NCBI GenBank assembly: GCA_035353175.1 | Contig: DAOPZC010000095.1 | Coordinates: 1-12,059 of the forward strand | Source of the DNA: DAOPZC01 sp035353175 | GTDB taxonomy: Bacteria > Verrucomicrobiota > Kiritimatiellia > RFP12 > UBA1067 | Length of the DNA stretch: 12,059 nt | Direction of reading: 5' to 3' | In this document: positions 6,484 through 12,059 of the stretch, piece by piece | Position numbering within the stretch: position 1 is the first letter of the stretch | How the letters are laid out: each line of letters opens with the position of its first letter | The notes under the pieces: model-generated | Seen by the model: only the letters and a program-made list of their open reading frames with translations | Told to the model about the DNA's origin: nothing | Databases searched by the model: none | Program-made: the position numbers and the translations under genes

Positions 6484-7554
6484 CTAGTCATCGAAGATGT
6501 CTTTTTTTGCCGACTTGAGAAAGCGGCCGAAGTCGCGGTCTTTCTTGCGCTTCTCGGCGTATGACAGCTGATAGAAAGTCGACTCTTCGCGGATCTTTAA
6601 GTAGTTGTCGTACTGCTCCCGACTGAGTTCGCCGCTGCTGACGGCCTCAATCACGGCGCAGCCCGGTTCGCGCGTGTGGGAGCAATCGCCGTAGCGGCAT
6701 TGCGACGCCAACGCCTCAATCTCCGCGAAATTTCCCGAGACGCCTTCGTCGGCGCCGAGAATGCCGAACTCGCGCATGCCGGGGTTGTCGATAACCAATG
6801 CGCCTCCGTCCAGCCGGATCAGTTCGCGTCGCACGGTCGTGTGACACCCTTCGCCCGTCGCGCTGACGTCAGCGGTCTCCAACCGCCCGCTCCCGGCGAG
6901 GATGTTGATGAGCGTGCTTTTCCCGACTCCGGACGAGCCGACGAAGCAATAGGTCTTTTCGGGAAGCAACTGCCGCTTGAAGCCATCGACGCCCGCTTGC
7001 GTGACGTTGCTGAGGGCGAGGACCGGGGCAGAAATGCCGGCGCTGCGGATCCCGGATTGCTGCTCGGCCAGCACGCCCGGCTCGACCAGGTCGGTCTTGG
7101 TGAGAAGGATGATCGGCTGCGCGCCGCCGTCGCGTACCATCACGAGATAACGTTCCAGCCGGTTCAGGTTGAAGTCGAAGTGGCAGGATTGGACGATCAC
7201 CACGACGTCGACGTTGGCGGCGATCATCTGGTCGTCGACCTCGCTTCCGGCGGATTTTCTGCGGAGTGCCGTTCGCCGTTCGATGAGCGTATGGATCACG
7301 CCCAAGCTGTCGCCCGCCGTCTTCTTGAGGATTACCCAGTCGCCCACGCACGGCATTTCGTGAGGGCGCGTGTGCCGATAGAGATACCTTCCGGCCAGTT
7401 TGGCTCTGAAGGCCCCCGCCTGATCCGCGAGCAACAGCTGGTCGCGGTCGACGGCCGTGACGCGCGCGATCGCGTCGTCAGGTCCGCATGCCGCCCGGCT
7501 CTCGAACCAGCCGTCCCAGCCGAACGCGTGCAACAAGTTGTGTTGGCTTTCCAT
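6484..7554 (-). CDS. rsgA: Ribosome small-subunit-dependent GTPase A (RsgA/YjeQ)
   Basis: RsgA is a cytoplasmic GTPase that binds the maturing 30S subunit and checks late 16S rRNA assembly. All family hallmarks are present in 356 aa, a normal length. An OB-fold N-terminus ends around VGDWVILKK (70-78). The circularly permuted GTPase domain then follows, in the order G4 TKTD (152-155), P-loop GSSGVGKST (206-214), switch-I TT (239-240) and G3 DNPG (256-259). The C-terminal zinc knuckle is Cys286, Cys291, His293 and Cys299. The K/R-rich tail (RKKDRDFGRFLKSAKKD) fits RNA binding. The ATG at 7554 has no strong Shine-Dalgarno sequence, but it lies only 15 nt after the beta-helix stop, so translation may depend on the upstream gene. 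It is a housekeeping gene set among secreted glycan genes, and its assignment is firm. Confidence 0.97.
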   Translation of the reverse strand: MESQHNLLHAFGWDGWFESRAACGPDDAIARVTAVDRDQLLLADQAGAFRAKLAGRYLYRHTRPHEMPCVGDWVILKKTAGDSLGVIHTLIERRTALRRKSAGSEVDDQMIAANVDVVVIVQSCHFDFNLNRLERYLVMVRDGGAQPIILLTKTDLVEPGVLAEQQSGIRSAGISAPVLALSNVTQAGVDGFKRQLLPEKTYCFVGSSGVGKSTLINILAGSGRLETADVSATGEGCHTTVRRELIRLDGGALVIDNPGMREFGILGADEGVSGNFAEIEALASQCRYGDCSHTREPGCAVIEAVSSGELSREQYDNYLKIREESTFYQLSYAEKRKKDRDFGRFLKSAKKDIFDD

Positions 7555-7569
7555 AAAAGATCGGTGCCG

Positions 7570-8934
7570 TTAGTAGTCGAAAAACGGCACGCGTTCAATT
7601 CTTTCGAAACGCGAGTGGACGTCGTTGCCGGTCTTGCTTTTGTACTCGTCGAAGGCGGCGCCCGGCGCTTTTTGGCCCGACCACGCGAACAGCGGCTGTT
7701 TTTCGGGCTCAGCAGTGTCCTGCCAATAGACGTTGTGGTCGCAGTCGATTTCGTTCAGCCGCGGGTTGAAGAACCAGATCAGCCGGTCCGCCGAGTTGCA
7801 GAACAGGTTGTTCTTGTAGTGGATCTCCAGCTTCTTGGGCTCCAGCCGGTAAGCCAGCAGATGCGTCCCGTTCTTGTTGGGGCGCTGCACATGGCCCCAG
7901 CCGAACCCGCAGTCGAAGCTGCGGTTGTCCTCGTACGTCACTCCCGCGACCTCGGTTTCCGGATGGGAGAACCAGACCTCATAGGCCTGTTCGCACAGAT
8001 AGATCGTGTTGTCCCGCCACACGATGGTGTTCACGCGGGATTTTTCGTTGCCTTGGTTGGTCATGGCCGTGTCGTAGATCTGCCAGAAGCGGCACCGTTC
8101 GACGACACAGTCGCTGGCCGAACACCAGAACTCGACGCCGTTGCCGTAGCGCGTGGGCTCGCTGTTCTGCGTGTAGAGATGGCCGCCCCCGATCCAGAAG
8201 AAGTCGCAGCCACGGATCAGCACGTGGTTCGCGCCGGCACCGCCGATTCCGTGCGCGGACGTATAGCCGAAAGCCAGCCCGTCCAAAACGAACCATTCCG
8301 GGCGGTTCATGGCAATCGCGTTGATCTTCGGCGCGGCTTCGATGAAGCCGTAAAGCTCGGCCGGATTTTTTTCGGAATAGAAGAAAATCGTCCGCGGGCC
8401 GGGGGCGGACGCGAGCGGGCTTGAGAAAAAATCGTCTTGTGTGCGCAGTTCTTCGCAGGCCCACCGCTTGAAGCCTGCCGTTTTCTGCGTCGCGCCTTTT
8501 TTTGCGAGCACGATGTTGCCGATGTCGGCATTGACGTTCGCGCCGCTCCCGTCGACGGCCGGCACGGCCTTCCAGATATTGCTGCCCGCCGGCTGCCAGA
8601 GCGCAGGATCGGCGAGATCGACGCTGCGGATGATCCGGGGCTTCCAGTCGGCATGCTCGCCCGTTCCCGGATAGGACGTGTACGTGACGGGCGCATCCTT
8701 CGCCCCCGGCCGCACGCTGAGGCTCCCGCGCCAAAGCTGTCCGCACTTGAAGCGCACCCGGTCGCCCGGCTTGAGCGGTGCCGAGTTCACGCGCGCGAGC
8801 GATCGCCAAGCGAGATCCTCTGACATCCCGGTCTGATCATCCCTGCCGCGCTCGGCATCCACGTAATAGTCGGCCGCTCGCGCGCCGGCGCACGCGAACA
8901 GGCATGAAAACAGAAAAGCAGTCTCTCGTTTCAC
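7570..8934 (-). CDS. Secreted right-handed parallel beta-helix protein (polysaccharide lyase-like)
   Basis: This 454-aa protein probably begins at GTG 8934. Reading on from there gives signal KRETAFLFSCLFACAGARA, with cleavage before ADYYVD, and a purine-rich Shine-Dalgarno region (AGGAAGGAAAGGG) lies six bases upstream. The frame stays open to 9780, but the extra part is antiparallel noise over the neighbouring gene. The opening YYVDAERGRDDQTG and WRSLARVNSAPLKPGDRVRF is typical of secreted pectate-lyase-like beta-helix proteins. Repeating helix rungs appear in 215-400: FVLDGLAF, HVLIRGCDFFWIGGG, CVVERCRFWQIYDTA, TIVWRDNTIYLCEQ, GVTYEDNRSF, EIHYKNNLF, EIDCDHNVY. No catalytic triad can be assigned from the sequence alone, so lyase, hydrolase or binding roles remain possible. 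It follows DUF5696 copy B by 80 nt and precedes rsgA by 15 nt, probably on one transcript. Confidence 0.88.
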   Translation of the reverse strand: MKRETAFLFSCLFACAGARAADYYVDAERGRDDQTGMSEDLAWRSLARVNSAPLKPGDRVRFKCGQLWRGSLSVRPGAKDAPVTYTSYPGTGEHADWKPRIIRSVDLADPALWQPAGSNIWKAVPAVDGSGANVNADIGNIVLAKKGATQKTAGFKRWACEELRTQDDFFSSPLASAPGPRTIFFYSEKNPAELYGFIEAAPKINAIAMNRPEWFVLDGLAFGYTSAHGIGGAGANHVLIRGCDFFWIGGGHLYTQNSEPTRYGNGVEFWCSASDCVVERCRFWQIYDTAMTNQGNEKSRVNTIVWRDNTIYLCEQAYEVWFSHPETEVAGVTYEDNRSFDCGFGWGHVQRPNKNGTHLLAYRLEPKKLEIHYKNNLFCNSADRLIWFFNPRLNEIDCDHNVYWQDTAEPEKQPLFAWSGQKAPGAAFDEYKSKTGNDVHSRFERIERVPFFDY

Positions 8935-8940
8935 AGCAGT

Positions 8941-8953
8941 CCCTTTCCTTCCT
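8941..8953 (-). promoter_or_regulatory. Shine-Dalgarno region deciding the GTG start of the beta-helix gene
   Basis: The minus strand carries AGGAAGGAAAGGG ending 6 nt before GTG 8934. No ATG in this frame lies between here and the signal peptide, so the GTG is the best start. Confidence 0.7.
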
Positions 8954-8983
8954 CGAATTACGGATACACACGATCTCGTTCCA

Positions 8984-9006
8984 GGGCGGGCAAGCAGACG
9001 CTTGCC
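8984..9006. repeat. Small hairpin/repeat between DUF5696 copy B and the beta-helix gene
   Basis: GGCAAGC (8989-8995) and GCTTGCC (9000-9006) form a perfect 7-bp stem around AGAC. The block shares GGGCGGGCA and GACGCTTGCC with 6342-6360, where four bases are missing between the two halves and the hairpin is broken. There is no T-tract, so termination is unlikely. It may be a short dispersed repeat or an mRNA processing or stability element between co-transcribed genes. Confidence 0.5.
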
Positions 9007-9014
9007 TCTCGCCT

Positions 9015-10793
9015 TCACCGGACCACCCGATACGCCCTCGGCGCGACCGTTTGTCCCTTGTGCTTGTATTCGCCGTCGCCGTAGTTGGTGATGATCTCCG
9101 ATCCGTCGGAGAATGCGGTGCGGAAAACCTGCGGCGCGAGCTGTTCGTGCTGCTCCATGAATTCGAGCTGAAGCTGTGACAGGGAGGCGAACTCGTCCTG
9201 GCCTTGCTTGATTTTGGCGACGCTGCTCCGAAGCTCCTCGTCGGTCGCGCAGCCGAGGTCGCCGTCGCCCATCCAGTTCTTGCCGTTGTCCAAGAACTTC
9301 GAGTAGAAGTAGAAAATGGGACGTCCGTTGAACTCCACCAGCTTGAGTTGCGAGTCGCGGTTTTGGGCCGTGTAGTTGACGGTCGTGGTGAACGGCGTGC
9401 TCAGGATAATGCCGTTGTAGACCAGCTGCCAGATCGGGACCAGACGGTCTGTCAGCTTCGATGTCGGCTCGTTGGGCTTGTCGAACGAGACGTACAGCAC
9501 GTAATCGAGGTTGCCGCAGCAGAAATCGTAGGGGCCTTCCGAGGCGATGCCGCCGAAGGTCTCTTTGCCCATCTTCATGATCTTGTCGATAAAAAAGCCG
9601 GACTGCCGTTCGTTCAGCGGATGGCGCGGGTCGCCGCAGGTCCGCTGCCGCACGCAGGAGAACACGTCCAGATAGTACAGCCCCCGGAAGCCGAGGGTCG
9701 CGACCATCGGCATATCTTTGACGGCAAAACGCTCGTAGGCGCGTTGTGGGCAGACGCTGTACATGCGCCCGCCGCCCCACGTGGCCTTTGTGCTGGGGAT
9801 TATGCCGTCTGGATTCTTGAGGATGTATTCACCGTCCCAGCAGTCGGCAATCAGATAAGCGTCGTAATGGTTGCCGTGCCCGACGATCTGGTAACCCTGC
9901 CCTTGCGCTTTCTTGATCACCGCGCGGAGCTTGTCTTCGCCGCCGAGTCCTTCTTCGACCGGGAAGATTTGGGGCCAGCGTCCATCGTGGCCCTTCTGGT
10001 TCCAGCCGACCAGGCAGATCTCCGCGCCGGCGACGCCCTGCCGCTTGAACTCGTCCACGATGTCGCCCACGCGGTCGAACGTCACCATCGCCTTCAGCGG
10101 CGGTTCGTTTTTGACCGTCTGGTCGGGCACCGGACTGGGCACGGGTTTCCAGCCCTGCCGGATACGGACTTCGGGATAGCGGGCGGCATAGGCTAGCTCA
10201 GGGCTTTTCTTGACGCGTTCTTTGAGCGGCACGCACGCTTTGCGGGCGAGCTGATAGTTGCGGTATGCCCGCGCCATGCCGGCATAATTCGCCGCGCTGC
10301 CGGTCAGAGGATAATAGGTGATGGCGATGTCTTCGTAAGGCTTGTCCATGCCGCGGTCAAATGCGGGAACGATGGAGTAGACACCGTTCGTTGCCCGGGC
10401 GATCAGGGAATAGTTGTAGGGCATGCCGGTGACGACCGCCGCAAAGGTCATGCGGGGCGTCTTCATTCCGAACATGGGCATACAGCTCGCAGCCAGCTTC
10501 TCGACGCCGTTCGCCGCGCGGAACGTGCCAAGATGCCCGTTGGGCATCACGAAATAGCCCTCTTCGCCAACCTTGGCCGAGGCGAACTCGGGCAGCACCT
10601 CCACCGAAACGAGGCCCAGCGGCAGCTCGCCCAGCGGCAGGCGAACGCTCAGCACGCCATTCGCGTCCGGCTCAACCGACACCGATTTCTTCTCCTCGCG
10701 CTTGTCCTTGAACGTGTACGTCAGCTCCACCTGCACGGCCATCGCGCCGCACGCCCACAAACAGCCAAGCATCAACAAACAACGCGCACTCAT
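9015..10793 (-). CDS. DUF5696-like secreted putative glycoside hydrolase, copy B
   Basis: This 592-aa secreted paralog of the gene at 4457-6253 has signal MSARCLLMLGCLWACGAMA followed by VQVELTYTF, matching copy A in position. ATG 10793 has GAAAGGA (10800-10806) at suitable spacing. The open frame upstream to 10970 is ignored because it precedes a full signal peptide. Domain order is as in copy A: a beta-rich N-terminal part to VRIRQGWKP (209-217), then the barrel with VTFDRVGDI (237-245), CLVGWNQKGHDGRWPQ (260-275), YYLDV (Asp376), IASEGPYDF (Glu419) and FMEQHEQLAP. The Asp-Glu distance is 43 residues, as in copy A. The N-terminal domain is more divergent than the barrel: copy B lacks a segment around residues 100-110 of copy A. 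It is 98 nt downstream of the truncated copy C and 80 nt upstream of the beta-helix gene. A glycan-cleaving role is inferred; the substrate is unknown. Confidence 0.86.
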   Translation of the reverse strand: MSARCLLMLGCLWACGAMAVQVELTYTFKDKREEKKSVSVEPDANGVLSVRLPLGELPLGLVSVEVLPEFASAKVGEEGYFVMPNGHLGTFRAANGVEKLAASCMPMFGMKTPRMTFAAVVTGMPYNYSLIARATNGVYSIVPAFDRGMDKPYEDIAITYYPLTGSAANYAGMARAYRNYQLARKACVPLKERVKKSPELAYAARYPEVRIRQGWKPVPSPVPDQTVKNEPPLKAMVTFDRVGDIVDEFKRQGVAGAEICLVGWNQKGHDGRWPQIFPVEEGLGGEDKLRAVIKKAQGQGYQIVGHGNHYDAYLIADCWDGEYILKNPDGIIPSTKATWGGGRMYSVCPQRAYERFAVKDMPMVATLGFRGLYYLDVFSCVRQRTCGDPRHPLNERQSGFFIDKIMKMGKETFGGIASEGPYDFCCGNLDYVLYVSFDKPNEPTSKLTDRLVPIWQLVYNGIILSTPFTTTVNYTAQNRDSQLKLVEFNGRPIFYFYSKFLDNGKNWMGDGDLGCATDEELRSSVAKIKQGQDEFASLSQLQLEFMEQHEQLAPQVFRTAFSDGSEIITNYGDGEYKHKGQTVAPRAYRVVR

Positions 10794-10891
10794 TTTCGTT
10801 CCTTTCACCTTTCCATCCGTGTCATGGTCCGCAGATTCCGCTGGTTCGCACAAATGAGGAGCTGTGGCGATCTGCGCAATCTGTGAAAAAA
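10794..10891. repeat. Intergenic leader with degenerate CACAGATT/GCAGATC-type repeats
   Basis: Just after the stop of copy C the minus strand reads TTTTTTCACAGATT, then GCGCAGATC, GGAATCTGCGG and CACGGATGG: several variants of a short (C)(A/G)CAGATT-like unit. They resemble the degenerate GATT-type intergenic repeats found in many bacterial genomes. The last part holds the ribosome site of copy B. The T-run follows no clear GC-rich stem, so I do not call a terminator. Confidence 0.35.
10800..10806 (-). promoter_or_regulatory. Shine-Dalgarno site of DUF5696 copy B
   Basis: GAAAGGA on the minus strand lies 6 nt before ATG 10793, which supports that start over the open frame extending to 10970. 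Confidence 0.65.
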
Positions 10892-11986
10892 TCACCGTTT
10901 GTACAGCTCGTACGCCACCGGCCCCACCTCCCGTCCGCGGTAGCCGAACGGCCTGTCCGTGTAGTTGCACACGATTTCGCTGCCGTCGGAATAGGTGACC
11001 CTCGCGACATCCTTGGCGAGAAACTCGTGCGACTGCATGAACGCCTTCTGAAGGTGCCGGAGCGGCTTGTACGCCTCGTACGCCGCCTTGAGGTCCGGGA
11101 TGTTTTTCAGGGTCGCGCTGTAGAAGATCGGCCGCCCGCCGAACTCGACCAGCCTCAACGCATTGACGGCGTCCAGCTTGTTCTGCGTGATCTTATCGGG
11201 ATTGTACAGGATGATGCCGTGGTAGACGATTTCCCAGAAAGGCACGACGCCGTCGACGGCCGCGGGCTTCTTGCCCTTCGCATAGAACGTGAGCATCTGC
11301 CGAAACGTGTAGTTGATGTAGTCCAGCTCGCCCGCAACATGGTCCCAGCCGCACTCCGACGCCGCCCCGCCCATCACTTGCTTGGCCTTGTGCAACATCT
11401 TCTTCTGATACTCGCCCGCCTCCTTGCGGTTACAGGGATGCTTCGGGTCGAAACACGCGTACGGCCGCGTGGCGGAAAACACGTCGATGTAGTGCGCGCC
11501 GCGGAAACCGAGAGCCCCGATCTTAGCGATGTCGGTCTGGAAGAACGTCTCCCAAGCGTTCCGCGGGCAGAGGTTGTAGGCCTTGCCGCCGCACCAGAAC
11601 CCGTTCACCGCCAGCGAGCCGTCGGCCTTTTTGCAGACGAGGTTGGTGCTCCACATCGGCGCGACTGCGAACGCGTCGGTGAAATTCGAGTGGCCGTCGA
11701 CAAGAAAGCCGAGCGAGCGGACGAATTGGATGTATTCACGCAGCTTCGTCTCGCCTCCCGCCTTTTCCTCGACAGGGAAGGTCTGGGGACACTTGCCGTC
11801 GTAACCGCCGGCCTGCCAGCCGGCGACGCACACCGCCAGCTTGTCGACGCCCGCCTCCTTGATCTTCGTGACCACCTCTTTTGCGGCGTCGAACGTGAGG
11901 TGAGCCGTTACGGGCAACTCGGTGGCGGCCGTGTAGTCCATGTTCTTCGTGTCTTTGTACGGCTTGCTCGCGTGGGTCATGCGCAC
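10892..11986 (-). CDS. N-terminally truncated DUF5696-like protein, copy C (possible pseudogene)
   Basis: This 364-aa frame covers only the barrel and C-terminal part of the family. It starts where copies A and B read VRIRQGWKP (here VRMTHASKP) and keeps TAHLTFDAAKEVV, VCVAGWQAGGYDG, VDGHSNFTD, AHYIDV (Asp168), AASECGWDH (Glu211), FDPKHPC and the C-terminal EIVCNYTDRPFGYRGREV. The Asp-Glu distance is again 43. The ~210-residue N-terminal domain and the signal peptide are missing. In-frame TAG and TAA codons lie 37 and 25 codon-bases upstream (about 12024 and 12012), so the frame cannot extend. Candidate starts are GTG 11986 and ATG 11980, neither with a good Shine-Dalgarno site. It is either a cytoplasmic single-domain protein or the 3' remnant of a broken full-length gene. 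The catalytic part looks intact and under selection, which argues against old decay. Confidence 0.75.
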   Translation of the reverse strand: MRMTHASKPYKDTKNMDYTAATELPVTAHLTFDAAKEVVTKIKEAGVDKLAVCVAGWQAGGYDGKCPQTFPVEEKAGGETKLREYIQFVRSLGFLVDGHSNFTDAFAVAPMWSTNLVCKKADGSLAVNGFWCGGKAYNLCPRNAWETFFQTDIAKIGALGFRGAHYIDVFSATRPYACFDPKHPCNRKEAGEYQKKMLHKAKQVMGGAASECGWDHVAGELDYINYTFRQMLTFYAKGKKPAAVDGVVPFWEIVYHGIILYNPDKITQNKLDAVNALRLVEFGGRPIFYSATLKNIPDLKAAYEAYKPLRHLQKAFMQSHEFLAKDVARVTYSDGSEIVCNYTDRPFGYRGREVGPVAYELYKR

Positions 11987-12009
11987 CGGCAGGGCATCGC
12001 AAAGAATTG

Positions 12010-12037
12010 CTTATGCACTTGACTAAGGTTCTTTCAA
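12010..12037 (-). promoter_or_regulatory. Tentative sigma70-like promoter upstream of copy C
   Basis: On the minus strand TTGAAA (12032-12037) and CATAAG (12010-12015) are separated by 16 nt, in a stretch more AT-rich than its surroundings. The implied transcript would start only ~17 nt before GTG 11986 and carries no clear ribosome site. The match is weak and could be chance within a decayed coding region. Confidence 0.2.
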
Positions 12038-12059
12038 ATCGGCCAATGATTCCGGGTTT

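Noticed and set aside
6273..6491. 72-codon minus-strand frame in the gap before DUF5696 copy A
   Set aside because: No ribosome site, it starts inside the 3' end of rsgA, contains the intergenic repeats and resembles no family.
8935..9780. Upstream extension of the beta-helix frame
   Set aside because: It overlaps the 3' part of DUF5696 copy B in another frame and precedes a complete signal peptide with a good ribosome site at GTG 8934.
10794..10970. 59-codon N-terminal extension of DUF5696 copy B
   Set aside because: It would place a full signal peptide internally and overlaps the end of copy C; ATG 10793 has a proper ribosome site.
1..12059. tRNA, rRNA, CRISPR array, riboswitch, prophage or defence genes
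   Set aside because: No direct repeats with spacers, no cloverleaf or rRNA-like segments and no defence-type domains were recognised on either strand.

Overview
The window is a GC-rich bacterial segment dominated by secreted carbohydrate-active proteins. Apart from a transposase fragment at the left edge, every gene lies on the minus strand. The gene content points to the PVC group, most likely Lentisphaerota or Kiritimatiellota, perhaps gut-associated. The indicators are a Tat-exported Gfo/Idh/MocA protein, DUF5696-like and DUF4832-like proteins, a discoidin-type module and a secreted parallel beta-helix protein. This placement is inferred from gene families; no phylogenetic marker in the window settles it.

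Layout in the direction of transcription (right to left): an N-terminally truncated DUF5696-like gene (10892-11986); a full-length, signal-peptide-bearing DUF5696-like gene (9015-10793); a secreted beta-helix protein with a GTG start (7570-8934); the ribosome-assembly GTPase rsgA (6484-7554), 15 nt after it; a 230-nt gap; a second full-length DUF5696-like gene (4457-6253); a DUF4832-like lipoprotein (2805-4382); a small exported discoidin-like protein (2088-2771); and a Tat-exported Gfo/Idh/MocA protein (867-2066). The last four are spaced 74, 33 and 21 nt apart and look like one operon. A symmetric hairpin with T-rich flanks (768-816) lies between this operon and the convergent transposase gene, and fits a bidirectional terminator.

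The left edge carries the catalytic and C-terminal part of an rve-type (DDE) transposase (3-764). Its last ~45 codons run through a dense block of inverted repeats, including a 22-bp hairpin, which suggests that the reading frame has extended into repeat DNA.

The likely theme is extracellular glycan breakdown. Three DUF5696-like paralogs share an Asp/Glu pair exactly 43 residues apart. The DUF4832-like lipoprotein has glycosidase-like features, the discoidin-like and beta-helix proteins could bind or cleave polysaccharide, and the Gfo/Idh/MocA protein lacks the usual catalytic lysine motif and has features recalling the NAD-dependent GH109 glycosidases. No transporter, sulfatase, regulator or SusC/D pair is visible, so the substrate cannot be named. 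Function for the DUF families is inference. No tRNA, rRNA, CRISPR array or riboswitch was recognised, and no gene-free stretch exceeds 300 nt.
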